DNA of 64,000 nt from Stenotrophomonas sp. NA06056 (GTDB lineage Bacteria > Pseudomonadota > Gammaproteobacteria > Xanthomonadales > Xanthomonadaceae). The position numbers were made by a program, and so were the translations under genes. The stretch lies in assembly GCF_013364355.1 (NCBI RefSeq), contig NZ_CP054931.1, positions 434,001 through 498,000 on the forward strand, given 5' to 3'. The notes below the pieces were generated by a model that saw only the letters and a program-made list of their open reading frames with translations, did not search any database and was not told where the DNA came from. Below, in pieces: positions 17,359 to 29,393 of this stretch (its first letter is position 1; each line of letters opens with the position of its first letter).

Positions 17359-18135
17359 TTATTTGAACTTGTAGACCACGTTCATCGTGGTCAGCGTATC
17401 GGTCTTGCGCTTGTCCTCGGCGACGTCGCTGTTGTAACGCGCCTGCCAGCCTGCCTTCAGCGCAAGGTGCTCGTTCATGCTCACCGAGACGCCGAAATCG
17501 TTCTGGCCGAAGGTGTTGTACGAACCCGATTCGACCAGCAGGGTGTTGATCAGGTCGGTGTTGTCGGTCAGCGAGTACTTCAGGTCGAACAGGCCACGAC
17601 CGATCATGCCGGTACGGGTGCGGTCGTCCTCGGTGCTGTGGGTGCGGCGCACACCCGGGCCGATCTGCGCGTCGAACGAGAAGCGCTCGGTGTTCCACAG
17701 CCGGGTGCCATAACCCAGACCGAACGAGCTCTGCCGGTCATAGGTGGCGAAGTCGTCGCGTTCGGTACGTACCGTCGCGGTCAGCTGGCGGTGCTCGCCC
17801 AGCTGCAACGCGCTGCCGGCGCTGCCGGTGTAGCGGTTGGCGGTGGTGTTGTTGCGGCGGGTGGTGGTGCCGTCGTCGTTGGTCTCGGTTACCTTGGAGC
17901 TGGAGCGCAGGCCGAACAGGTCCATGCTGTGCACCCAGTCGCCGTCGGTGTAGCGCAGGCGCAGACGGCCGTTGAAACTCTCGGTGCTGCTGTTGCCGCG
18001 TGCCGACGCGAAGCCGAGCTCGCCGCCACTGCCACTCCACGGCGAGGACATCGCCGCCAGTTCGGAGGCATCCTGTGCGTACGCGAGCGGCGCGCACAGC
18101 AGCAGGGGGATCAGCAGGGACACGCGCAGGGACAT
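17359..18135 (-). CDS. DUF481 outer-membrane beta-barrel protein
   Basis: This 258-aa protein has a signal peptide (VSLLIPLLLCAPLAYAQ). Alternating amphipathic strands rich in Tyr, Arg and Thr follow (GELGFASARGNSSTESFNGR, WVHSMDLFGLRSSS, FGLGYGTRLW), ending in VVYKFK. This matches DUF481, a family of putative outer-membrane proteins also described as salt- or stress-inducible YdiY-like. Function is unknown. ATG 18135 is selected because the signal peptide starts there with GGAGAA upstream. It is followed by its own terminator. Confidence 0.85.
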   Translation of the reverse strand: MSLRVSLLIPLLLCAPLAYAQDASELAAMSSPWSGSGGELGFASARGNSSTESFNGRLRLRYTDGDWVHSMDLFGLRSSSKVTETNDDGTTTRRNNTTANRYTGSAGSALQLGEHRQLTATVRTERDDFATYDRQSSFGLGYGTRLWNTERFSFDAQIGPGVRRTHSTEDDRTRTGMIGRGLFDLKYSLTDNTDLINTLLVESGSYNTFGQNDFGVSVSMNEHLALKAGWQARYNSDVAEDKRKTDTLTTMNVVYKFK

Positions 18136-18242
18136 CGGGGCTTCTCCGAAGCGGTTGACAGCCGGTGATGATACTGGAAGCGTGATGACCGTCTGAATCG
18201 CCCGCCCCGCCTGCTTCAGCAGAGGTTGCCGGTGAGCCCCAT

Positions 18243-18845
18243 TCAGGGCAGATCGATCTGCAGCGCCGGATCGTTGAAGCGCGAGTAGCGCAGCCGCAGC
18301 TGGAAGGGTTTGCCGTTGTTGTGGCCACTGCGCACGATCTGCCGCGGCAAGCCCTGCGCATCCACCCAGTACTCCAGGCGTTCGCCGGCCGTGGCGCCAC
18401 GCAGGCGGTAATGGCGCGTGCTGACCCCATCCAGCGCCTGCTCGCCCAGATCTTCGGCCTGCAGGGCCTGTGCGGGGATATCGGCAGGCAGCGGGCTGCG
18501 CCATTGCTCCAGCAGGCCCGGCGGGGTCGGTACCTGGCGGATCGCATCGTCGGCCTGCAGGAACATGGTGTCGCCGATGATCACCTGCGGCCCGGCAGGG
18601 GTCTGGACCCGGAAGCGATCCGGGGCAACGAAATCCATTGCGGTACGCACCGGCTGCTGCGCGCCCAGCACCTCCAGCTCGGCATGGAAGCTGCGCAGGG
18701 CGGCAAACCGCTGGCTGACCGACAGCACCGCCTGTGCCGGATCGGCAGCGGGGACGGGCGTTGCAGCAGCGGTGGGCGCCGGTGCGCGGTCGCAGGCGGC
18801 CAGCAGCAGGCAGGCCAGCAGGGGCAGGACAGACAACCGGTGCAT
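18243..18845 (-). CDS. LolA-like lipoprotein
   Basis: This 200-aa protein has lipoprotein signal peptide RLSVLPLLACLLLAAC, with Cys as first mature residue. A Pro/Ala linker is followed by a domain resembling the LolA/DUF2092 half-barrel (FAALRSFHAELEVLG ... FRVQTPAGPQVIIGDTMFLQ ... LEYWVDAQGLPRQIVRSG). Residue +2 after the lipidated Cys is Asp, the classic Lol-avoidance signal in enterobacteria, so retention in the inner membrane is possible. The cargo is unknown. It may bind lipid or act as a scaffold. Confidence 0.75.
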   Translation of the reverse strand: MHRLSVLPLLACLLLAACDRAPAPTAAATPVPAADPAQAVLSVSQRFAALRSFHAELEVLGAQQPVRTAMDFVAPDRFRVQTPAGPQVIIGDTMFLQADDAIRQVPTPPGLLEQWRSPLPADIPAQALQAEDLGEQALDGVSTRHYRLRGATAGERLEYWVDAQGLPRQIVRSGHNNGKPFQLRLRYSRFNDPALQIDLP

Positions 18846-18926
18846 CAGGCGCTCCGCAGGGCAGGGGGCGCCCACGATAGCCCAATCGTCCGCCACAACG
18901 CCCGAGACTCGGACATAATCAGGGGC

Positions 18927-19898
18927 ATGGACCGATACGAACGCATCACCGCCCTGCATCGTCTGCTCAAGTCCGCACGCTATCCGGTGACGGTGGCGAC
19001 CCTGCAGGACAAGCTCGGTTGCTCCCGGGCCACCGTCTACCGCGACCTGGCGTTCCTGCGCGATGCGCTGATGGCGCCGATCGAGGGCGATGGCGAGGCC
19101 GGCTTCCGCTACCTGGCCGACGAGAGCGACCGCTTCGAGCTGCCCGGCCTGTGGCTGAGCTCGGAGGAGCTGCACGCACTGCTGGCCTCGCAGCACCTGC
19201 TGGCCCGTACCGGCGGCGGCGTGCTGTCTTCGGTGCTGGCGCCGCTGCAGCAGCGCATCGAGAGCCTGCTGGCTGCCCAGGCAGGTGTTTCCAGCTGGCC
19301 GGTGGACCGGGTGCGGGTGATTCCGCACCGTGGCCGCAAGTTCGATGAAGCCAGCTTCCGCTCGGTCGCCTCGGCAGTGCTGGAGCGAAAGCAGCTGGGC
19401 TTTGAATACCGTGCCCGCTCGACCGATGAAGCGACCAAGCGCACCGTATCGCCGCAGCGGCTGACCCATTACCGCGACAACTGGTATCTGGACGGCTGGG
19501 ACCATGACCGCGAGGCCCTGCGCAGCTTTGCGGTGGACCGCATCTACAAGGCGCGGGTGATCGACAGTACCGCCCGCGATGTCGCCGACAGTGAGCTGGA
19601 CGAACAGCTGGGCGCCAGTTACGGCATCTTCTCCGGTGCGCCAAAGGGCTGGGCAACCATCCTGTTCAGTGCCAAGGCCGCGCGCTGGGTGGCCGATGAG
19701 CACTGGCACTCCAAGCAGCAGGGCCGCTTCCTTCCTGATGGCCGCTACGAACTGAAAGTGCCTTACAGCGTGTCGCGCGAACTGTTGATGGACGTGTTGC
19801 ACTACGGGTCCGATGCCGAGATCGTCGAGCCGATGATGCTGCGCGAGCAGGCCAAGGCATTGCTGGAACTGGCCCTGACCAACTACGAAAAATCCTGA
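18927..19898 (+). CDS. HTH and WYL-domain transcriptional regulator (YafY type)
   Basis: This 323-aa regulator has an N-terminal HTH_11 winged helix (RYERITALHRLLKSARYPVT, then LGCSRATVYRDLAFLRD), a central linker and a C-terminal WYL domain (LTHYRDNWYLDGWDHDREAL) followed by the WCX extension. WYL domains sense ligands, often nucleotide or nucleic-acid fragments, and regulate stress or defence genes. No defence genes lie next to it; metQ begins 26 bp after its stop, so it may regulate or be co-transcribed with methionine uptake. Targets are unknown. Confidence 0.88.
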   Translation: MDRYERITALHRLLKSARYPVTVATLQDKLGCSRATVYRDLAFLRDALMAPIEGDGEAGFRYLADESDRFELPGLWLSSEELHALLASQHLLARTGGGVLSSVLAPLQQRIESLLAAQAGVSSWPVDRVRVIPHRGRKFDEASFRSVASAVLERKQLGFEYRARSTDEATKRTVSPQRLTHYRDNWYLDGWDHDREALRSFAVDRIYKARVIDSTARDVADSELDEQLGASYGIFSGAPKGWATILFSAKAARWVADEHWHSKQQGRFLPDGRYELKVPYSVSRELLMDVLHYGSDAEIVEPMMLREQAKALLELALTNYEKS

Positions 19899-19924
19899 CA
19901 CCTCCCCCGAGATCGATTGCGCCC

Positions 19925-20719
19925 ATGAAGAAGACCCTGTTGCTGCCCCTGTTCGCCGCTGCGCTGGCCCTGACCGCCTGCGGCAAGTCCGGCGAGCCTT
20001 CGCAGAAGCTGGTGGTGGCCGCCACCGCCGTGCCGCACGCCGAGATCCTGGAAGTGGTCAAGCCGATCCTCAAGCAGGAAGGCGTGGAGCTGGACGTGCG
20101 CGTGTTCAACGACTACGTGCAGCCCAACGACCAGCTGGTGCAGAAGCAGGTGGATGCCAACTACTTCCAGACCGAGCCGTACCTGGACGCCTACAACCGC
20201 GACCGCAAGACCGACCTGACCAAGGTCATCGGCGTGCACATCGAGCCCTTCGGTGCGTACTCGCGCAAGATCAAGTCGCTGGCTGAGCTGCGTGAAGGGG
20301 CCGATGTGGTGATCCCCAACGACCCGAGCAACAACAGCCGCGCACTGATCCTGCTGCACAAGGCCGGTGTGATCGAGCTGAAGGACCCGACCAATGCGTT
20401 GGCAACGCAGCGCGACATCGTCTCCAACCCGAAGAACCTGAAGTTCCGCGAGCTGGATTCGGCGATGCTGCCGCGCGTGCTGGACCAGGTTGATCTGGCC
20501 CTGATCAACACCAACTATGCGCTGGATGCCGGCCTCAACCCGACCAAGGACGCGCTGGCGATCGAGAGCAAGGACTCGCCGTACGTGAACTTCCTGGTCG
20601 CTCGCCCGGACAACAAGGACGACGCCCGCGTGCAGAAGCTGGCCAAGGCGCTGACCAGCCCGCAGGTGAAGACCTTCATCGAGACCAAGTACAAGGGCGC
20701 TGTGCTGCCGGCGTTCTGA
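19925..20719 (+). CDS. metQ: Methionine ABC transporter substrate-binding lipoprotein
   Basis: This 264-aa NlpA/MetQ-family lipoprotein has signal peptide LLLPLFAAALALTAC (lipidated Cys at about 19), then KLVVAATAVPHAEILEVVKPIL, NDYVQPNDQLVQKQVDANYF, a FGAYSRKIKS strand and LINTNYALDAGLNPTKDAL. These segments form the methionine-binding cleft in the family. It delivers D/L-methionine to MetNI, encoded about 41 kb away in this window (60931-62624) rather than alongside. It is probably co-transcribed with the WYL regulator 26 bp upstream. Confidence 0.9.
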   Translation: MKKTLLLPLFAAALALTACGKSGEPSQKLVVAATAVPHAEILEVVKPILKQEGVELDVRVFNDYVQPNDQLVQKQVDANYFQTEPYLDAYNRDRKTDLTKVIGVHIEPFGAYSRKIKSLAELREGADVVIPNDPSNNSRALILLHKAGVIELKDPTNALATQRDIVSNPKNLKFRELDSAMLPRVLDQVDLALINTNYALDAGLNPTKDALAIESKDSPYVNFLVARPDNKDDARVQKLAKALTSPQVKTFIETKYKGAVLPAF

Positions 20720-20745
20720 CTGCGGCTGATCTGTTGATTTGAAGG

Positions 20746-20854
20746 GTAGATGTCGACCTTGGTCGACACTGCCCTTCCTGAAGAGCCGGGCCCACGCTCG
20801 GCTCTGCTGTTTTCGGCATTCCACCAACGGCAGCCGAGCATGGCTCGGCTCTAC
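20746..20854. repeat. Cluster of three GTAG/REP-type palindromes
   Basis: GTAGATGTCGACC...GGTCGACACT (20746-20770), a shorter AGAGCC/GGCTCT stem (20782-20805) and the inverse GAGCC-GTAG type ending in CTAC (20832-20854) occupy the spacer between convergent metQ and glpK. They probably also act as the transcript 3' ends. Confidence 0.75.
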
Positions 20855-20858
20855 AATG

Positions 20859-23896
<3,038 letters not shown>

Positions 23897-23950
23897 CGCG
23901 CCTCCGCATCTTGTTTGTCGACTCTACCTAATGCGGGTGACGGAAACGAA

Positions 23951-23972
23951 GACGGGCCCCGAAGGGCCCGTC
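23951..23972 (-). terminator. Terminator of the OmpW-family gene
   Basis: A perfect 9-bp GACGGGCCC stem with a 4-nt loop lies 27 bp past the stop of the minus-strand OmpW gene. A partial T-rich tail follows on that strand. It also separates it from glpD. Confidence 0.65.
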
Positions 23973-23998
23973 GCGGTAGAACAGTGACGCAGAAGCGC

Positions 23999-24631
23999 TT
24001 AGAAGCGGGCGCCGATGCCGAAGCCGACTGTCCAGGGATCCATCTTCGCTTCGCCGATCGTCTCGCCGCCGACCTTCACGTCCGGACGCGAGCGCATGTA
24101 GCGGGCATCGGCACGGGCGAACCAGGTCGAGTTGATGTTCATGTCCACACCGACGGTGCCGATCACGCCCTTGGCATCCTTCAGGCGGATGTCGGAGTCG
24201 CTGCCGTCAGCCAGCTTTTCGCCGCTGAAGCTGGACTGGTAATAGCCCACGCCCACGAACGGGCGGAACACGTTGTCGGCCTGGCCGAAGTGGTACTGGC
24301 CGCTCAGTGCGACGGGCTGCTGCTCGACGCTGCCGAGGCGGGCATTGCCCGGGCCCTTCACCTTGTGGTCGAACTTGTCTGCAGCGCCCCACAGTTCAAC
24401 GGCCCAGTTGTCGTTGATGTAGTAGCTGAAGCTGACGGTCGGCGCCGGGCCGCCATCGACCTTCTTGATGCCGTCGATCGGGTCATTCTTCGGCTGCAGC
24501 AGCGAGACGCCGCCAACCACGGCAAAATGCTTGCCCGAGGCGGTGTCGGTGCTGCTGTCCTGCGCGAAGGCAGCCGGTGCGAACGCGGCGGAGGTCAGCA
24601 GGGCGAGGCTCAGGATACGGATGGAGCGCAT
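23999..24631 (-). CDS. OmpW-family outer-membrane protein
   Basis: This 210-aa protein has a signal peptide (ILSLALLTSAAFAPAAFAQ) and an eight-stranded barrel pattern of the OmpW family: GGVSLLQPKND, PAPTVSFSYYINDNWAVELWG, FGQADNVFRPFVGVGYYQSSF, STWFARADARYMRSR, and terminal VGFGIGARF with a C-terminal Phe. OmpW proteins are small hydrophobic-molecule channels linked to stress response. ATG 24631 has AGGAGA 7-12 nt upstream and precedes the signal peptide directly, so longer forms are rejected. Confidence 0.88.
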   Translation of the reverse strand: MRSIRILSLALLTSAAFAPAAFAQDSSTDTASGKHFAVVGGVSLLQPKNDPIDGIKKVDGGPAPTVSFSYYINDNWAVELWGAADKFDHKVKGPGNARLGSVEQQPVALSGQYHFGQADNVFRPFVGVGYYQSSFSGEKLADGSDSDIRLKDAKGVIGTVGVDMNINSTWFARADARYMRSRPDVKVGGETIGEAKMDPWTVGFGIGARF

Positions 24632-24817
24632 GGGGGAATCTCCTAATGTTTCTTGTTTTGGGCCCCCGGTTGCGGGGCGAGCACACCGTAGTCGCCCCAA
24701 CATGAATCGAATCCGACGCGCGTTAAAAATTGGTTCGCACTGTTCAGCGAGCAGCGCGAAACGCTTGTTTTCATGTGGTTTCTGCCATTCCGGAATATTC
24801 ATGCAGTTGGAGAAGAT

Positions 24818-25387
24818 GTGAGCGCCGCAACGTTGTGCATCGGCTTGCCTGCGCAGGTGAACACGGATTGCCGGGTGTTGCTGCTGGGTTCAATGCCCGG
24901 TATTGCTTCATTGCAGGCACAGCATTACTACGCGCACCCGCGCAATCGCTTCTGGCCATTGCTCGGCGATCTGTGCGGCTTCGATCCATCGTTGCCGTAT
25001 GAGCAGCGCCTGCAGGCACTGGCCGCCAATGGTGTCGGCCTATGGGATGTGATCGGCCGTTGCGAGCGGCGTGGCAGCCTGGATGCGGACATCGTGCGTG
25101 GCACGGAAGTGGCCAATGCACTTTCCGCACTGATCGCCACGTTGCCTGACCTGCAGCTGATCGGCTGCAATGGTGGCGCAGCGATGCAGGCCTTCCAGCG
25201 TTGGGTGCGGCCGCAGCTGGCCAGTCCACCAACGGTGCTGTCGCTGCCGTCCACCAGCCCCGCGAACGCAGCGTGGTCCTTGCCGCGGCTGCGCCAGGCC
25301 TGGCAGCCGGTGGCCGTCGCACTGGCGACATCAAGCGGACATCGACGGGACAATACGCTACCGACTGGAAGCGCCGGCGAGCCATGA
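24818..25387 (+). CDS. DNA-deoxyinosine (hypoxanthine) glycosylase, UDG family 6-like
   Basis: This protein of about 189 aa has uracil-DNA-glycosylase fold signatures: VLLLGSMPGIASLQAQHYYA, HPRNRFWPLLGDLC, GLWDVIGRCERRGS, and LPSTSPANAAW near the C terminus. These match the DNA-deoxyinosine glycosylase subgroup (family 6), which removes deaminated adenine for base-excision repair. Translation probably starts at GTG 24818, preceded by GGAG at 5 nt; ATG 24773 is the alternative. It is divergent from the OmpW gene and stands alone. Confidence 0.82.
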   Translation: MSAATLCIGLPAQVNTDCRVLLLGSMPGIASLQAQHYYAHPRNRFWPLLGDLCGFDPSLPYEQRLQALAANGVGLWDVIGRCERRGSLDADIVRGTEVANALSALIATLPDLQLIGCNGGAAMQAFQRWVRPQLASPPTVLSLPSTSPANAAWSLPRLRQAWQPVAVALATSSGHRRDNTLPTGSAGEP

Positions 25388-25500
25388 GCAACAGCGTGTC
25401 CCGGCTGCGTGCGTACTGAAAACACCTGTAACGGTTGGCGCTGGCTCCCGCTGGCCGCACAATAGACGTTTCCCTACACCAGATTGCCGGAGTTCTCCCC

Positions 25501-27225
25501 ATGGCCGAAATCAAGGAAGCACGTGTCCCCGATATCGGTGACTACAGCGATATCCCGGTAATCGAGGTGCTTGTTGCCGTCGGCGATACGGTGAAGAAGG
25601 ACCAGGGCCTGGTCACGCTGGAAAGCGATAAAGCGACCATGGAGGTGCCGTCCTCGGTGGCCGGCGTGGTCAAGGAAATCAAGGTCAAGCTGGGCGACAG
25701 CCTGTCCGAGGGCAAGGTCGTGGCACTGATCGAAGTGGCTGACGGCGAGGCTGCCCAGCCGGTCGCTGCGCCGGCGCCGGCCAAGGCCGCTGCTCCGGCC
25801 GCTGCCACCCAGGCGGCTCCCGCTCCGGCCGCTGCCGCCCAGGCCGCCCCCGCTGCCAGCGGTGGCGCGGTTGAAGCGCTGGTGCCGGATATCGGCGATT
25901 ACAGCGGCATTCCGGTCATCGAAGTGCTGGTCGCCGTGGGCGATACGGTGAAGAAGGACCAGGGCCTGGTCACGCTGGAAAGCGACAAGGCCACCATGGA
26001 AGTGCCGTCGTCGGTCGCCGGCGTGGTCAAGGAGATCAAGGTCAAGGTCGGCGACAATCTGTCGCAGGGCAACGTGGTCGCCATCATCGAAGCCGAAGGC
26101 GCTGCCGCCCCGGCCCCGGCCCCGGCCAAGGCTGCCGCTGCGGCTGCCCCGGCCGCCGCCGAGACGGCCACCAAGGTCGAGCCGGTCGCCGTGCCGGCGC
26201 AGCCGGACAAACTGGCTGCCCGCGAGATCGCCAGCGCCCCCTCGGCCGGCGCGCCGAGCAGCCCGCCGGTGCAGTTCAATGCCGATGGCGTGCTGCCGGC
26301 CAAGGTGCCCTACGCATCGCCGGTGGTCCGCGTGTTCGCCCGTGAGCTGGGTGTCGACCTGCTGCAGGTCAGCGGTACCGAGAAGGGCGGCCGCATCAGC
26401 AAGGCCGACGTGCAGAAGTTCGTCAAGGCCGCGCTCAGCGGCGGCGCTCCGGCGGCTGCCGGTGGCACCGTGGCCGCCGGCGGTGGCCTCAACCTGCTGC
26501 CGTGGCCGAAGGTCGACTTCAGCAAGTTCGGCGATGTTGAAGTGCAGCCGCTGTCGCGCATCAAGAAGATCTCCGGTGCGAACCTGGCCCGCAACTGGGC
26601 GATGATCCCGCATGTCACCCAGTTCGAGCAGGCTGACATCACCGATCTGGAAGGCTTGCGCGTTGCCCTGAACAAGGAGAACGAGAAGGCCGGCATCAAG
26701 CTGACCATGCTCTCCTTCCTGATCAAGGCCAGCGCTGCGGCGCTGAAGCAGTTCCCCGAGTTCAACGCTTCGCTGGATGCCAGCGGCGAGAACCTGACCC
26801 TGAAGAAGTACTTCAACATCGGTTTCGCGGCCGATACCCCGAACGGCCTGGTCGTTCCGGTCATCCGCGATGTCGACAAGAAGGGCGTGGTGCAGATCGC
26901 GCAGGAAACCGGCGAGCTGGCCAAGAAGGCGCGCGACGGCAAGCTGGGCCCTGCCGACATGAGCGGCGGCTGCTTCTCGATCAGCTCGCTGGGCGGCATC
27001 GGCGGCACCGCGTTCACCCCGATCGTCAATGCACCGGAAGTGGCCATCCTGGGCGTGTCCAAGTCCTCCATCCAGCCGGTCTGGAATGGCAAGGAATTCG
27101 CGCCGAAGCTGATGCTGCCGCTGTCGCTGAGCTACGACCACCGCGTCATCGACGGCGCTCTGGCCGCACGCTTCACCACGTACCTGTCGCAGGTACTGGC
27201 CGACATGCGCCGCGTGCTGCTGTAA
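25501..27225 (+). CDS. aceF: Pyruvate dehydrogenase E2, dihydrolipoamide acetyltransferase
   Basis: This 574-aa E2 of the pyruvate dehydrogenase complex transfers acetyl groups from E1 to CoA through swinging lipoyl arms. It has two N-terminal lipoyl domains with lipoyl Lys44 and Lys163 (ESDKATM), Ala/Pro-rich linkers and a peripheral-subunit-binding domain at about residues 265-305 (VPYASPVVRVFARELGVDLL). The C-terminal catalytic domain has active-site His547 and Asp551 (DHRVIDG). The two lipoyl domains are nearly identical at nucleotide level. lpd follows 108 bp downstream. aceE is not adjacent, so E1 must be encoded elsewhere. Confidence 0.95.
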   Translation: MAEIKEARVPDIGDYSDIPVIEVLVAVGDTVKKDQGLVTLESDKATMEVPSSVAGVVKEIKVKLGDSLSEGKVVALIEVADGEAAQPVAAPAPAKAAAPAAATQAAPAPAAAAQAAPAASGGAVEALVPDIGDYSGIPVIEVLVAVGDTVKKDQGLVTLESDKATMEVPSSVAGVVKEIKVKVGDNLSQGNVVAIIEAEGAAAPAPAPAKAAAAAAPAAAETATKVEPVAVPAQPDKLAAREIASAPSAGAPSSPPVQFNADGVLPAKVPYASPVVRVFARELGVDLLQVSGTEKGGRISKADVQKFVKAALSGGAPAAAGGTVAAGGGLNLLPWPKVDFSKFGDVEVQPLSRIKKISGANLARNWAMIPHVTQFEQADITDLEGLRVALNKENEKAGIKLTMLSFLIKASAAALKQFPEFNASLDASGENLTLKKYFNIGFAADTPNGLVVPVIRDVDKKGVVQIAQETGELAKKARDGKLGPADMSGGCFSISSLGGIGGTAFTPIVNAPEVAILGVSKSSIQPVWNGKEFAPKLMLPLSLSYDHRVIDGALAARFTTYLSQVLADMRRVLL

Positions 27226-27333
27226 GGCACCGCTTCGCCCCCCACCGTGCGGCCGCTGCCCCTGGCGCGGCCGCCTGTCGAAACGCAGTGACAGCCCATC
27301 GGCCACGCCGGTCGGGCACGAGGAAAACCCACC

Positions 27334-29142
27334 ATGGCCACGATTGAAGTCAAGGTTCCCGACATCGGCGATTACAGCGATGTGCCGGTGATCGAAGTGT
27401 TGGTCGCCGTCGGCGACACGGTGAAGAAGGATCAGGGTCTGGTGACCCTGGAGTCGGACAAGGCCACTCTGGAAGTGCCGTCCTCGGCTGCCGGCGTGGT
27501 CAAGGAAATCAAGGTCAAGCTGGGCGACACCCTGTCCGAGGGTGCCGTGGTCGTGGTGCTGGACGCTGAAGGCGCCGCCGAAGCCCCGGCCAAGGCCGCT
27601 GCGCCGGCTCCGGCAGCAGCTGCTCCGTCCAGCAAGCCGCCGGTGACCCCGTCGCACCGCGCCCCGGCCGAACCGGCCGCACCGAAGCCGGCGTTGTCCA
27701 GCGGCAAGCCGGCCGACATCGAATGCGAAATGGTCGTGCTGGGCTCGGGCCCGGGCGGCTACACCGCCGCCTTCCGCGCCGCCGACGTCGGCCTGGACAC
27801 CGTGCTGGTCGAGCGTTACGCCAGCCTCGGCGGCGTCTGCCTCAACGTGGGCTGCATTCCGTCCAAGGCACTGCTGCATGCCGCAGCGGTGATCGACGAA
27901 GTCGCCCACGCCGGTGATTTCGGCGTCGAGTTCGGCAAGCCGACCATCACCCTGGACAAGCTGCGCCAGTACAAGGAAAAGGTCGTCAACCAGCTGACCA
28001 AGGGCCTGGCCGGCATGGCCAAGCAGCGCAAGGTCCGCAACGTGCAGGGCGTGGGCAGGTTCGTTTCGGCCAACGAGCTGGAAATCACCGCCGCTGACGG
28101 CAGCACCCAGCTGCTGCGCTTCCAGAAGTGCATCATCGCCGCCGGTTCGCAGGCGGTGAAGCTGCCGAACTTCCCGTGGGACGACAAGCGCGTGATGGAT
28201 TCCACCGACGCGCTGGAACTGGCCGAAGTGCCGGCTTCGCTGCTGGTCGTCGGCGGCGGCATCATCGGCCTGGAAATGGCCACCGTGTATGGCGCGCTGG
28301 GCAGCAAGGTCACCGTGGTCGAGTTCATGGACCAGCTGATGCCGGGCGCCGACAAGGACCTGGTCAAGCCGCTGGCCGACCGCCTGAAGAAGCAGGGCAT
28401 CGAGGTCCATCTGAAGACCAAGGCCTCCGGCGTCACCGCCGATGCCAAGGGCATCACCGTGACCTTCGAAGCCGCCGAGGAAGGCCAGGCGCCCGCATTG
28501 GCGCAGGGCACCTTCGACCGCGTGCTGGTGGCCGTGGGCCGCTCGCCGAACGGCAAGAAGATCGATGCCGAAAAGGCCGGCGTGCAGGTCACCGATCGCG
28601 GCTTCATTCCGGTCGACCGGCAGATGCGCACCAACGTGCCGCACATCTTTGCCATCGGCGATATCGTCGGCAACCCGATGCTGGCCCACAAGGCCACGCA
28701 TGAGGGCAAGCTGGCGGCCGAAGTGGCTGCCGGCCACAAGAAGGAGTGGGTGGCCCGCGTGATTCCGTCGGTGGCCTACACCAACCCGGAAATCGCCTGG
28801 GTCGGTGTCACCGAGACCGAAGCCAAGGCCAAGGGCCTGAAGGTCGGCGTGGCCAAGTTCCCGTGGGCCGCCAGCGGCCGCGCGATCGGCATCGGCCGTA
28901 CCGAGGGCTTCACCAAGCTGATCTTCGACGAAGAGACCCACCGCATCATCGGTGGCGCCATCGTTGGCGTGCACGCCGGTGACCTGCTGGCCGAGATCGG
29001 CCTGGCGATCGAGATGGGTGCGGAAGCCGAAGACATCGGCCACACCATCCATGCCCACCCGACGCTGAGCGAATCGGTGGCGATGGCCTCGGAAATCTAC
29101 GACGGCACGATCACCGATCTGTACATGCCGAAGAAGAAATAA
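27334..29142 (+). CDS. lpdA: Dihydrolipoyl dehydrogenase (E3) with N-terminal lipoyl domain
   Basis: This 602-aa FAD flavoenzyme reoxidises dihydrolipoamide in the pyruvate dehydrogenase complex. Unlike the usual E3 of about 470 aa, it carries an extra N-terminal lipoyl domain (Lys43 in ESDKATLE) and an Ala/Pro linker. The flavoprotein follows: VVLGSGPGGYTAAFRAADVG, active disulfide Cys169/Cys174 (GGVCLNVGCIPSKALL), NAD site VVGGGIIGLEMATVYGALGS and the dimer-interface HAHPTLSE. It lies in an operon after aceF and ends at a strong terminator. The lipoyl fusion is known in some beta- and gammaproteobacteria. Confidence 0.95.
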   Translation: MATIEVKVPDIGDYSDVPVIEVLVAVGDTVKKDQGLVTLESDKATLEVPSSAAGVVKEIKVKLGDTLSEGAVVVVLDAEGAAEAPAKAAAPAPAAAAPSSKPPVTPSHRAPAEPAAPKPALSSGKPADIECEMVVLGSGPGGYTAAFRAADVGLDTVLVERYASLGGVCLNVGCIPSKALLHAAAVIDEVAHAGDFGVEFGKPTITLDKLRQYKEKVVNQLTKGLAGMAKQRKVRNVQGVGRFVSANELEITAADGSTQLLRFQKCIIAAGSQAVKLPNFPWDDKRVMDSTDALELAEVPASLLVVGGGIIGLEMATVYGALGSKVTVVEFMDQLMPGADKDLVKPLADRLKKQGIEVHLKTKASGVTADAKGITVTFEAAEEGQAPALAQGTFDRVLVAVGRSPNGKKIDAEKAGVQVTDRGFIPVDRQMRTNVPHIFAIGDIVGNPMLAHKATHEGKLAAEVAAGHKKEWVARVIPSVAYTNPEIAWVGVTETEAKAKGLKVGVAKFPWAASGRAIGIGRTEGFTKLIFDEETHRIIGGAIVGVHAGDLLAEIGLAIEMGAEAEDIGHTIHAHPTLSESVAMASEIYDGTITDLYMPKKK

Positions 29143-29169
29143 GGCGCCTGCGCCTTTGCGAACGAGAAG

Positions 29170-29193
29170 CCCCGGCCTCTGCCGGGGTTTTTT
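29170..29193 (+). terminator. Rho-independent terminator of aceF-lpdA
   Basis: A 7-bp CCCCGGC/GCCGGGG stem with a CTCT loop is followed by six T residues, 28 bp after the lpdA stop. It is a textbook intrinsic terminator. Confidence 0.9.
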
Positions 29194-29226
29194 GTTGGGC
29201 GTCGATCAATCTCATTGCGGGCGGTG

Positions 29227-29336
29227 GGGCCGCTGCACGGGCGGCAGGCATTTCGACAAATGTCCCCCGTCGCCCGCCTGTGGCGGTCGCCTCCTCCTTT
29301 ACTTTGTCCAAACGCCTGCCACCCGCGCAGCGGCTC
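29227..29336. repeat. Palindromic element family B, copy 1
   Basis: A 34-pair imperfect stem with four mismatches (29227-29260 with 29303-29336) encloses a 42-nt core. The core begins TGTCCCCCG and ends CTCCTCCTTTAC, with an internal CCGCC-TGT-GGCGG hairpin. The core recurs in inverse orientation at 29419-29460, but the arms do not. Confidence 0.8.
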
Positions 29337-29393
29337 GGCTTGCGGAAGGTAGAGCAGCAGCCACTACAAAGGCAGCGTGGATGCCTGGCACGC

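Noticed and set aside
20746..20854. CRISPR-like repeat run
   Set aside because: The repeats differ from each other, spacers are not of constant length and no cas gene is present. They are GTAG palindromes.
25474..29058. A 1194-codon minus-strand frame opposite aceF and lpdA
   Set aside because: It lies exactly antisense to two well-supported genes, is low-complexity (Gly/Asp/His-rich) and has no recognisable domain. It is a codon-bias shadow of the GC-rich lipoyl repeats.
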